Shown: positions 1-5,271, counted from the stretch's first letter. The stretch: DNA of 5,271 nt from an uncultured Veillonella sp. (GCA_934183145.1 CAKPSA010000082.1:1-5271), one strand, 5' to 3'. A program made the numbers and translations. The notes: a model not told the origin generated them from the sequence alone.

Positions 1-314
1 GTAGGAATGATTAATGCATCAATCTTATATTCTTTAATTTTTTGAGCTGCTGATGTGAACCAATTGCGACGACGACGCTCCCGTAAAATGGATAAAAAAG
101 GCTTTTTCCATTTAGAAGCACCTGCATATGTCACTACCTCGCCACCTTCTAAATAGACTATATTTACACCATAATCTACTTTGAAAGGGAAGTTTTCCGG
201 TACGAATAATACAGGCTCATGACCTTGTCGTTTCAGTTCATTAATGAGGATGCGATCAAACTCCACCTCATGACCAGCAGGCATGACAATACTTTCTAAA
301 ATTGCTACACGCAT
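1..314 (-). CDS. Probable GT-B glycosyltransferase, N-terminal part (cut by window edge)
   Basis: Only the first 104 codons are present; the gene runs off the left end. The start is the ATG at 314-312, preceded by AGAGGTG (325-319). The protein opens with a Rossmann-like beta strand (RVAILESIVMPAGHE), then an amphipathic helix (residues about 17-30, DRILINELKRQGH), a second strand (EPVLFVPE), and a strand near residues 97-103 (KIDALIIP). This alternating pattern is what the N-terminal acceptor domain of GT-B (GT4-like) sugar transferases looks like. There is no signal peptide, so it is probably cytoplasmic or peripheral at the inner membrane. A basic stretch RERRRRN lies near residues 78-84. 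The catalytic C-terminal domain with the E-x7-E motif is outside the window, so the family is inferred from fold pattern and from neighbouring glycosyltransferase genes. It begins 9 bp after the DUF535 gene ends, which suggests the same operon. Donor and acceptor cannot be told. Confidence 0.62.
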   Translation of the reverse strand, partial: MRVAILESIVMPAGHEVEFDRILINELKRQGHEPVLFVPENFPFKVDYGVNIVYLEGGEVVTYAGASKWKKPFLSILRERRRRNWFTSAAQKIKEYKIDALIIP

Positions 315-318
315 AGCA

Positions 319-325
319 CACCTCT
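319..325 (-). promoter_or_regulatory. Ribosome binding site of the leftmost glycosyltransferase, overlapping the upstream stop
   Basis: AGAGGTG on the minus strand; its AGAGG core ends 6 nt before the ATG at 314. Two of its bases belong to the TAG stop (326-324) of the DUF535 gene, a layout that favours translational coupling. Confidence 0.6.
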
Positions 326-1262
326 AAGCCTTTATGTACGGTTTTATATTTTCTTGAATCATGGATTCATATTCATCTAACAGTGCATAGCGATTACGAT
401 ATTGGCTACGTTTTTGAGACTTAATTTCCTCGATTGGCTTTCGCTCTTCTTCAAGAGGAATCACATAGTAATTTGGATCAGATTCCATTACAGAACCACC
501 TATATCCTCCCATAATGTATCTAATACGGCTACCTTAGACTTATGACCTCTCACCATATGGGAGTTAGCATAGAATCCTTCATCAGATACAGCCAAAATA
601 GATTCTACCTGTGCTGCACGACCGATTTCACGAATCAAGAAGGTAATAAAATTCTTTGGACGATAGCCATACATTTTTTTCGTAATTTTCTTAGCCCGAT
701 CAAGGCCATCTTTATAACCTTGAATCGTACCAATGACAAGCGTACGCTCTCCTTTAAGACCCTTAGCAAAGCGAATATTAGCATGGTATACGCCTTTATC
801 TTCTAGCAAGAGCATAACCGTCAAGAAACCTTCTTTTCGTTGCCCTGGCTCGTAATAAAGATGAGCACTCATATCGAGCTCATCTGATTTCCAAAGTGTA
901 ATGCCTCGTTTTTTATCAAAATAATCAAACTTAGCTTCGTCTACATACATGAGCTGAATCGCTTCATCCGTAAATACGTCTTGTAAGATGGTGAAATGCT
1001 GACGAAGAGCCTCCAAACGCCACTGTGGCGTAGAATTTTTGATTAAAAACATACGGCTCATCAATTCATAGAGACTCGGATGCTTTTGCAACATAGTTGG
1101 ATCTGGTGTATAGGATGTAAAGAAGTTTTCAAATTCTGTAACCGTTGAGTCATGACGACAAGAGCGCATCGTATGTAAGAAGGTACGTCTCGTTTCACGC
1201 CATGTACGCTTGCCATATATAGCACGCCCAATGTGCCAATGCTTTCCAAAATTGCCTAACAT
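324..1262 (-). CDS. DUF535 family protein (VirK/YbjX-like)
   Basis: A 312-residue protein counted from ATG 1262. It matches the DUF535 family, which includes Shigella VirK and E. coli/Salmonella YbjX, as recalled from family hallmarks. These are IGTIQG at 177-182, then a Lys-rich helix leading into GYRPKNFITFLIREIG (199-214), ILAVSDE (222-228), LWEDIGG (250-256), and a C-terminal block with KSQKRSQYRNRYALLDEY (281-298). Length is usual for the family (about 300). There is no signal peptide or clear membrane segment. The biochemical activity of the family is not established; homologues are linked to outer-membrane or lipid A remodelling, antimicrobial peptide resistance and virulence. Its place between two glycosyltransferases fits an envelope role. 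The reading frame extends to a TTG at 1274, but that TTG is the first part of the ribosome binding site, so ATG 1262 is preferred. The gap to the upstream gene is then 16 bp. Confidence 0.88.
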   Translation of the reverse strand: MLGNFGKHWHIGRAIYGKRTWRETRRTFLHTMRSCRHDSTVTEFENFFTSYTPDPTMLQKHPSLYELMSRMFLIKNSTPQWRLEALRQHFTILQDVFTDEAIQLMYVDEAKFDYFDKKRGITLWKSDELDMSAHLYYEPGQRKEGFLTVMLLLEDKGVYHANIRFAKGLKGERTLVIGTIQGYKDGLDRAKKITKKMYGYRPKNFITFLIREIGRAAQVESILAVSDEGFYANSHMVRGHKSKVAVLDTLWEDIGGSVMESDPNYYVIPLEEERKPIEEIKSQKRSQYRNRYALLDEYESMIQENIKPYIKA

Positions 1263-1266
1263 AGTA

Positions 1267-1272
1267 CTCCCC
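1267..1272 (-). promoter_or_regulatory. Ribosome binding site that decides the DUF535 start
   Basis: GGGGAG on the minus strand lies 4 nt before ATG 1262. The in-frame TTG at 1274 overlaps this G-run and has no equally good site of its own upstream (AATTGTAATAGA). The ATG is therefore the likelier start. Confidence 0.6.
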
Positions 1273-1278
1273 AATCTA

Positions 1279-2037
1279 TTACAATTTACCTTTAGATTTT
1301 AGTAAATAATAAAATTTTACATATTTAGTCATCGTATAGAAATAATGATTTACGGACAAGATAAAGCCCATTTTACCATCTAGGATACCTCCTTGAAGAA
1401 GATATACCTTAATAAAAGCCCATGTAGGACGAAGGATAATATCCTTGAAGAAAGAGCAACTTTTACCATTATCACGATATTTTTCAGCAGATAATGTAGT
1501 ATAGTTGTTGAATTTATTGAAATATTGATGCCAATTATCATATGTGTAATGATACATCGGATGTTGTAATTTCTCTGTTGGATACGGCGTAATAATAGCA
1601 GGATGTACATAGCCTTCTACATAACTACCCTCTTTTGGCATGAGTCGTAGTACATAGTCTGGACGCAATACGCCATGTGTAGCGTGGTTATGATGGAATT
1701 TGTTACGTCGTTGAATCCAATATGCCTTATTGGGTTTGTTTACTACGATGTCTTGAATTTCCTTAGCAAGTGGCTCAGAAATACGCTCATCCGCATCGAG
1801 GAATAAAATCCAATCGGACTTAGCTTGTTCAATACCAAAGGTTTGTTGTGCACCCCAGTCGCCATTCATGGCGTGTTGTACAACACGAGCACCCATTTCT
1901 TCAGCAATTGTTACCGTATTATCAGTACTAAAATCATCAATTACTAGTACTTCATCGGCAAACTGCACTGATTCAATGCAGTCATGAATATTATGTTCTT
2001 CATTTCTCGCTAAGATTATTACAGATACAGTTGCCAT
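1279..2037 (-). CDS. GT2 glycosyltransferase, WaaE/KdtX-like (LPS core type)
   Basis: A 252-residue family 2 (GT-A fold) glycosyltransferase, counted from ATG 2037. The start of the domain is VSVIILARNEEHNI (4-17). The nucleotide-binding acidic motif is DDFSTD (34-39) and the DxD-type metal/nucleotide motif is DADE (81-84). The block NGDWGAQQTFGIEQA (58-72), the HGVLRPDYVLRL-type acceptor segment, and a C-terminal basic/aromatic region with GGILDGKMGF are typical of the WaaE/KdtX subgroup. In enterobacteria WaaE adds beta-1,4-glucose to heptose I of the LPS inner core. Length of about 250 fits that subgroup. The hydrophobic, aromatic C-terminus may let it sit on the cytoplasmic face of the inner membrane. 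The frame opens at a GTG (2052) abutting the previous stop, but AAAGGTGA in front of ATG 2037 points to the ATG. The exact sugar and acceptor here are unknown. Confidence 0.85.
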   Translation of the reverse strand: MATVSVIILARNEEHNIHDCIESVQFADEVLVIDDFSTDNTVTIAEEMGARVVQHAMNGDWGAQQTFGIEQAKSDWILFLDADERISEPLAKEIQDIVVNKPNKAYWIQRRNKFHHNHATHGVLRPDYVLRLMPKEGSYVEGYVHPAIITPYPTEKLQHPMYHYTYDNWHQYFNKFNNYTTLSAEKYRDNGKSCSFFKDIILRPTWAFIKVYLLQGGILDGKMGFILSVNHYFYTMTKYVKFYYLLKSKGKL

Positions 2038-2041
2038 AGAT

Positions 2042-2049
2042 TCACCTTT
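2042..2049 (-). promoter_or_regulatory. Ribosome binding site that decides the WaaE-like start
   Basis: AAAGGTGA on the minus strand ends 4 nt before ATG 2037. The alternative GTG at 2052 directly precedes this site and has no Shine-Dalgarno match of its own (upstream bases are CGGTCATAA). Confidence 0.62.
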
Positions 2050-2052
2050 CAC

Positions 2053-3021
2053 TTATGACCGTACTTGTTTAGCTAAGTACGATAAACGAGCTCCTATTTT
2101 ATGTATCCAATCAGCACGTCCAAAGGACCATAAAAATAGTTTATACTTAGAATTTAATTGCTTATACGATATATCACTACGATAGGTTTCAATCAAGTGT
2201 TTACATTTATCGTAATACACTTGATTACCTGTAGGATTTGCATAATAGGCTGTTAAACAGGACAACACAGCTTTCATCAATAAACTATTACAATCATCCA
2301 CATATGGTAAATGATGATGTATAGCATATTGCAAACGTTCCTCATAGCCAATCACAAAATCCCAACGTGACTTTGGATCAAATGATGTTTGTGTTATAGA
2401 ATTTGGATTCAATCGATAGTAATAATAACATCGATTGATATGACCTACTCGATTCGAATTTGCCACGTATAAATAAGATGTTGCGGTGTCCTCAAATTTA
2501 CGACCTACTGGAAAACGTACATCACCGATAGCACTGCGTTTATATAATTTGCTCCAAGCAGCTACAAAACAATCATGCATAGCTAATCGTAAGGCATCAT
2601 CTTTATCAAATATTTCTAATTTACCATCATTACAACCTTCAATAATAGTACCATTTTTATCTCTGAAAGCAGTAAATTCAATGATATCCAGATTATTTTC
2701 TTTTAATAGATGCAACATATCCTCGTATACAGTGAGTCCAATGTAATCATCAGAATCTACAAAGCCGATATAATCACCATTTGCTGCCTCTATGCCTGTA
2801 TTACGAGCTGCACTAAGGCCCCCATTTTCCTGATGTATGACCTTAATTCGATCATCATAAGCAGCATATTGATCACAAATATCCCCACTATCATCGGTTG
2901 AACCATCATCAACCAAAATAATTTCCAAATGTTGATAGCTTTGGTTTTGAATAGATTCTATACACTTTGCTACATAAGATTCCACATTATATACAGGTAC
3001 AATGACCGAAATTAACTCCAT
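2053..3021 (-). CDS. GT2 glycosyltransferase, EpsJ/WcaA-like
   Basis: A complete 322-residue family 2 glycosyltransferase. The GT-A domain is at the N-terminus: ISVIVPVYNVESYV (4-17), DDGSTDDSG (38-46, nucleotide binding), QENGGLSAARNTGI (64-77), and DSDD (89-92, metal and sugar-nucleotide binding). WSKLYKR (156-162) and FED (176-178, candidate catalytic acid/base region) are both characteristic of polysaccharide-assembly GT2 enzymes. It is probably cytoplasmic: no signal peptide, and no clear membrane span. The C-terminal third (about 200-322) is rich in Tyr and basic residues and may bind the acceptor or the membrane. It differs clearly from the WaaE-like enzyme next to it, so the pair is not a recent duplication. 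It starts at ATG 3021, 12 bp after the sulfatase-family gene, with AAGGGG as ribosome binding site. Subgroup members make exopolysaccharide, capsule, O-antigen or LPS outer core, so donor specificity cannot be given. Confidence 0.9.
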   Translation of the reverse strand: MELISVIVPVYNVESYVAKCIESIQNQSYQHLEIILVDDGSTDDSGDICDQYAAYDDRIKVIHQENGGLSAARNTGIEAANGDYIGFVDSDDYIGLTVYEDMLHLLKENNLDIIEFTAFRDKNGTIIEGCNDGKLEIFDKDDALRLAMHDCFVAAWSKLYKRSAIGDVRFPVGRKFEDTATSYLYVANSNRVGHINRCYYYYRLNPNSITQTSFDPKSRWDFVIGYEERLQYAIHHHLPYVDDCNSLLMKAVLSCLTAYYANPTGNQVYYDKCKHLIETYRSDISYKQLNSKYKLFLWSFGRADWIHKIGARLSYLAKQVRS

Positions 3022-3029
3022 TCCCTATT

Positions 3030-3035
3030 CCCCTT
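3030..3035 (-). promoter_or_regulatory. Ribosome binding site of the EpsJ-like GT2 gene, overlapping the upstream stop
   Basis: AAGGGG on the minus strand, 8 nt before ATG 3021. Its AA is part of the TAA stop (3036-3034) of the upstream gene, again suggesting coupled translation. Confidence 0.6.
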
Positions 3036-5013
3036 ATTGAATACTATCCCCATGTTTGATACGCCATGCTGCGAGTTCGCGCATGTTCTTAATCACATCA
3101 CCATAGGCTTGAGGCATATGTGTGCCTTGTTCCATAAGTTTTCCACTGTTATCTAGATAGAGTCTATGGTTAAAGACAAATTCCTCTTGCGTAAACAAGC
3201 TTGGTACCATAGCTTCATAGGTTTGACCAGGACGACCAACAAGTTCTGCCAAGGTTGGAATAATTTGAATGCTCATGCCAAACGCATTAGGAGCGAGCCA
3301 ATCTTTATGAATGCCTCGTCCATAGAAGATAATCGGAATGGTAGATGCCACATTAGGACTTACTTCGCGAGCAAAGGTAAAGCGTTCGCTATGGTCCCCA
3401 GTGATAACGAAGAGCGCCGATGGATCTGCTTTTTCTTCACTAGCGATAAACTCGCCCATTACATGGTCTGCATACCAAATATGACCCATTTCGTTCAATT
3501 GCTTATCTGTTTCAGCAATTGTATCAGGCAAATGGCCTTTTACCTTGTTCACATCATAGCCTTCTTTAGCGACATTGACGCTATATGGAGGATGATTCGA
3601 TGTGGTCATGATTACGTTGAGGATTTTTTCTCCTCTATGTTGATTCATATACGCAGAGATGGCTTTAAACATATCCTTATCGGCCACGCCCCACGCATTG
3701 CTTTCATCACTTGGCATTTCAGACGCATCATGGAATTCATCAAAGCCTTGAGACAAGGCGAAGTTCTTAACATTTTGCCATGTACTAAAGCCGCCGTACC
3801 AGAATACTGTTTTATAGCCTAGTTTTTTCATAACAGAACCAATGCCTAAGCCATACGGTTGTTTGAAACTTTCACCTTCGTAGTTAGGATATAAACCTGT
3901 ATCAGGCATGCCAGTCAATAAACCGTTGATAGCAGGCATCGTACCTGTGCCTTGGGCAAGGGCTAGCTGTGTACTCATCGCTTGAGGGCTAGCAGCATAT
4001 TTACGGCCTTGTTCAACGAGGTAAGCACCAGGTTCGTTGTATTCAGCAAGGAATGGCCACAAACCATAGGATTCACCGAGAACGATGTTAATAGATTGTG
4101 GTTGCTCTGCTAAACGTTGGGTTGTAATCGTTCTTGTGAAAGAACCATCAAAATCCTTACCGTTAAACTTACCGCCGATGGCACTAATTTTTTCACTCAA
4201 TTCTTGAGGTGTTAAGTTGATAACCTCTAGATCAGCCGCACGCTTTGCGATACTTTTAACACGATAAAGAGCCTGCACATCATCAAGAATGGTTTCGTTT
4301 AATAGATTAGAACTGAGGCGCGCCGCACTTTCCCAGTTGATGGAATTCGTATAGTTAAAAGCACCACCAAATCTAAAGAATAGTCCTAGTACGCCAATAA
4401 CCACAGTCAATCCAATACCTGTGATCCATTGCGTTTTCTTTGTCTTAGGATACCACGTGCTACAAACTAGTTGAGTATTAGCATAATCGCTATATTTCTT
4501 TGTACCCCACGCCAAGAAACGAACGAGGAACCAGCAAAGGGCTGCACTCAACACAACAGCGCCTACGATGTACATCAACGCATTATATTCATTGATGGCT
4601 GTATTAATAATGGCGCCGATATCATCGTTTTTACCATTAATAAGCATCGCATTATAAGAGGAATTAAAAATCTTATAGAACGGAATGCGCCCCAAGAATA
4701 AGAAGGTTAACAGTATCGTTGCAATAGAATAGATAACCTGTTTAATGCGCAAGGATGGCCATTTTGGTACAAAGGTATGCACCAATGTGCCTCCTAAAAA
4801 TCCCAATAAACACAAAGAACCGACGGTCTTGAGGCTCAATCTAAAGCCTAGCCATAAGGACGTAAGGATATTTTCCATCGTCACAGATGCTAGTTGTGAT
4901 TGAAATACTGCAAGAAACACGATTCTAAATGCAGTCAACAAAGCAGAGAAAAAGATAAATACCTTAATCTCTGTCTTTATGCCTTCAAATAATCGTTGCC
5001 ATCGGTTCATCAT
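3034..5013 (-). CDS. LTA synthase/MdoB-family membrane sulfatase-fold phosphotransferase
   Basis: A 659-residue protein with the two-part build of the LtaS/MdoB (COG1368-type) family. Five hydrophobic spans lie at about 17-37, 63-82, 92-111, 145-168 and 196-215. After them comes a long extracytoplasmic alkaline-phosphatase/sulfatase-fold domain from about 300. Family motifs are all present: NIVLGESYG (309-317; Glu314 metal ligand), AQGTGTMPAINGLLTG (353-368; Thr358 the likely nucleophile, Thr356 the alternative), YGGFSTWQN (406-414), TSNHPPY (471-477; His474), and ITGDHSERF (537-545; Asp540 and His541 metal ligands). SIQIIPTLAELVG (581-593) closes the fold. Relatives transfer phosphoglycerol (LtaS, OpgB) or phosphoethanolamine from phospholipid to glycans or lipids outside the inner membrane. 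The motif style resembles that of Gram-negative members more than Staphylococcus LtaS. The window suggests modification of a surface glycan, but the true donor and acceptor are unknown. Two ATGs are adjacent (5013 and 5010); AGGGG is 3 nt from the first and 6 nt from the second, so the second may be used. Confidence 0.9.
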   Translation of the reverse strand: MMNRWQRLFEGIKTEIKVFIFFSALLTAFRIVFLAVFQSQLASVTMENILTSLWLGFRLSLKTVGSLCLLGFLGGTLVHTFVPKWPSLRIKQVIYSIATILLTFLFLGRIPFYKIFNSSYNAMLINGKNDDIGAIINTAINEYNALMYIVGAVVLSAALCWFLVRFLAWGTKKYSDYANTQLVCSTWYPKTKKTQWITGIGLTVVIGVLGLFFRFGGAFNYTNSINWESAARLSSNLLNETILDDVQALYRVKSIAKRAADLEVINLTPQELSEKISAIGGKFNGKDFDGSFTRTITTQRLAEQPQSINIVLGESYGLWPFLAEYNEPGAYLVEQGRKYAASPQAMSTQLALAQGTGTMPAINGLLTGMPDTGLYPNYEGESFKQPYGLGIGSVMKKLGYKTVFWYGGFSTWQNVKNFALSQGFDEFHDASEMPSDESNAWGVADKDMFKAISAYMNQHRGEKILNVIMTTSNHPPYSVNVAKEGYDVNKVKGHLPDTIAETDKQLNEMGHIWYADHVMGEFIASEEKADPSALFVITGDHSERFTFAREVSPNVASTIPIIFYGRGIHKDWLAPNAFGMSIQIIPTLAELVGRPGQTYEAMVPSLFTQEEFVFNHRLYLDNSGKLMEQGTHMPQAYGDVIKNMRELAAWRIKHGDSIQ

Positions 5014-5016
5014 TAA

Positions 5017-5021
5017 CCCCT
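5017..5021 (-). promoter_or_regulatory. Ribosome binding site of the LTA-synthase-family gene
   Basis: AGGGG on the minus strand, followed by TTA and then ATGATG. Spacing is 3 nt to ATG 5013 and 6 nt to ATG 5010. The second start has the more usual spacing, which would give a 658-residue protein. Confidence 0.55.
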
Positions 5022-5065
5022 AACTGTTTTTCATATAACGTAACTACTCTATACTACCTAACTGT
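5019..5065. repeat. 9-bp direct repeat (ACAGTTAGG, minus strand) in the intergenic spacer
   Basis: CCTAACTGT occurs at 5019-5027 and again at 5057-5065 (plus-strand reading), 38 bp apart, and spans most of the 54-bp gap upstream of the LTA-synthase-family gene. One copy supplies the AGG of the ribosome binding site. It could be a small regulatory site or chance. No good -35/-10 pair and no stem followed by a T-run was found in this gap. Confidence 0.3.
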
Positions 5066-5067
5066 AA

Positions 5068-5223
5068 TTATGTTGGATATTTCTTACACTTAGGTCCCTT
5101 ACATCGTTTGCATTTACCGCACCCGCGGTCGATAGTCTCAGTACTGGCTGATTTATTAGCACTAGTACTCTCCTGAGCCTTTTTATGGGCCTTACTATTC
5201 CATACGGAAACTATCGTTTCTGC
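5068..5223 (-). CDS. -1-frame extension with a four-Cys basic tail (no start codon of its own)
   Basis: A 51-codon open stretch ending at TAA (5070-5068). It reads AETIVSVWNSKAHKKA, then a Ser/Thr-rich linker, then GCGKCKRCKGPKCKKYPT. The spacing C-x2-C-x2-C-x4-C with interleaved Lys/Arg looks like a small metal-binding or nucleic-acid-contacting tail. In this frame there is no ATG, GTG or TTG between the upstream TAA (about 5238-5236) and the end, so it is unlikely to be a free-standing gene. It is exactly in the -1 frame relative to the Lys-rich end of the upstream gene, joined at an A-run. The stretch may be reached by -1 ribosomal frameshifting, or the gene may be one frame interrupted by a one-base deletion in the A-run (real, phase-variable or a sequencing error). 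Function is not recognised. Confidence 0.5.
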   Translation of the reverse strand, partial: AETIVSVWNSKAHKKAQESTSANKSASTETIDRGCGKCKRCKGPKCKKYPT

Positions 5224-5271
5224 TTTTTTTCGGATTTATCTTTTTTCTTATCCTTTTTCTTGTCTTTTTTA
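5211..5271 (-). CDS. 3' end of an unrecognised gene with Lys/Asp-rich tail (cut by window edge)
   Basis: The reading frame starting with codon 5270-5268 encodes KKDKKKDKKKDKSEKKQKR and stops at TAG 5213-5211. It is chosen because it yields a regular KKDK repeat. A second frame (AAA at 5269-5267) is also open to the window end and cannot be excluded from so short a stretch. The frame ends just three codons after an A AAA AAG heptamer, and the -1 frame beyond it stays open for another 51 codons. The bulk of the protein lies to the right of the window, so its role is unknown. Orientation is the same as the downstream genes, and 54 bp separate the end of the extension from the next start, so it may be the preceding gene of the same operon. 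Confidence 0.5.
   Translation of the reverse strand, partial: KKDKKKDKKKDKSEKKQKR
5223..5229 (-). other. Candidate -1 frameshift heptamer A AAA AAG
   Basis: On the minus strand the codons GAA AAA AAG contain A AAA AAG in the phase needed for tandem -1 slippage (the heptamer type known from E. coli dnaX and many IS elements). After a -1 slip the next codon is GCA (5223-5221), which enters the 51-codon extension. A short stem GAAAC/GTTTC (5220-5216 with 5211-5207, GATA loop) follows after only 2 nt. It is weak and closer than the usual 5-9 nt spacer. An AAAGGA-like sequence lies about 21 nt upstream, farther than the usual 10-14 nt for a stimulatory Shine-Dalgarno site. Confidence 0.4.
5235..5270 (-). 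repeat. Three imperfect 12-bp tandem repeats encoding KKDK
   Basis: On the minus strand the units are AAAAAAGACAAG, AAAAAGGATAAG and AAAAAAGATAAA. They encode a Lys/Asp-rich tail in the frame assigned to the right-edge gene. The tract may continue beyond the window. Such A-rich repeats are prone to slippage both in replication and in translation. Confidence 0.6.

Noticed and set aside
68..77. GAC trinucleotide run as a possible repeat expansion
   Set aside because: It is only about three units and simply encodes the RRRR stretch of the glycosyltransferase.
543..806. 87-codon plus-strand open frame
   Set aside because: It lies inside the well-supported DUF535 gene on the opposite strand and shows no domain; it is a shadow of that coding sequence.
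1061..1610. Alternative minus-strand frames of 62 and 76 codons (1061-1249 and 1380-1610)
   Set aside because: They run out of frame inside the DUF535 and WaaE-like genes; the main frames carry the conserved motifs across the same bases.
2486..2901. Two overlapping plus-strand frames (86 and 63 codons)
   Set aside because: They are antisense to the GT2 gene that carries all expected motifs in this stretch; no ribosome binding site or recognisable product was seen.
3166..3822. 218-codon open frame on the plus strand
   Set aside because: It is antisense to the catalytic domain of the sulfatase-family gene, whose motifs are all intact. Its translation is rich in Cys, His and Phe with no recognisable domain, and no operon partner exists on that strand.
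4471..4701. 76-codon plus-strand open frame
   Set aside because: It is antisense to the membrane segments of the LTA-synthase-family protein, and its low-hydrophobicity translation matches nothing known to me.
5014..5067. Promoter with TATAGA-like -10 box in front of the sulfatase-family gene
   Set aside because: The bases 17 nt upstream (CCAACA) match the -35 consensus poorly, so AT-rich chance resemblance is enough to explain it.
5140..5169. Inverted repeat AGTACT (5140-5145 and 5164-5169) as a terminator or frameshift-stimulating structure
   Set aside because: AGTACT is its own reverse complement, the inner stem is only 3 bp with an uneven internal loop, no T-run follows, and it is more than 50 nt from the slippery heptamer.

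Overview
The window holds one co-directional gene cluster on the minus strand, read from right to left. It encodes envelope polysaccharide or LPS-type functions. The DNA is AT-rich (by eye near 40% G+C, not computed). Firmicute-style strong Shine-Dalgarno sites are combined with proteins typical of cells with an outer membrane: a WaaE/KdtX-like LPS-core glycosyltransferase and a VirK/YbjX (DUF535) protein. That mix suggests a diderm Firmicute of the Negativicutes, with Veillonella or a relative as the best guess. This is inference from gene content, not a database match.

Layout in order of transcription. (1) 5271 to about 5068: the 3' end of an unrecognised gene with a Lys/Asp-rich repetitive tail. 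Its zero frame stops at 5211-5213. An A AAA AAG heptamer at 5229-5223 would allow a -1 shift into a 51-residue frame that ends in a four-cysteine basic tail and has no start codon of its own. (2) 5014-5067: a 54-bp spacer with a 9-bp direct repeat. (3) 5013-3034: a membrane-anchored LTA-synthase/MdoB-family sulfatase-fold enzyme. (4) 3021-2053: a GT2 glycosyltransferase of the EpsJ/WcaA type. (5) 2037-1279: a second GT2 enzyme of the WaaE/KdtX type. (6) 1262-324: a DUF535 (VirK/YbjX) protein. (7) 314-1: the first 104 codons of a probable GT-B glycosyltransferase, cut by the window edge.

The five complete or near-complete genes are separated by only 9-16 bp, and at several junctions the ribosome binding site overlaps or abuts the previous stop codon. 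They are therefore probably co-transcribed and translationally coupled. No convincing promoter, terminator, RNA gene, mobile element or CRISPR was seen. In two genes (at 1274 and 2052) the longest reading frame begins at a TTG or GTG that lies in or just before the ribosome binding site, and the real start is more likely a downstream ATG.

Working model (inference): cytoplasmic glycosyltransferases build a surface glycan such as an LPS core or a related polymer. The sulfatase-fold enzyme adds a phospho-substituent (phosphoglycerol or phosphoethanolamine type) on the outer face of the inner membrane. The DUF535 protein has an accessory envelope role. The feature most worth a second look is the possible -1 frameshift at the right edge.
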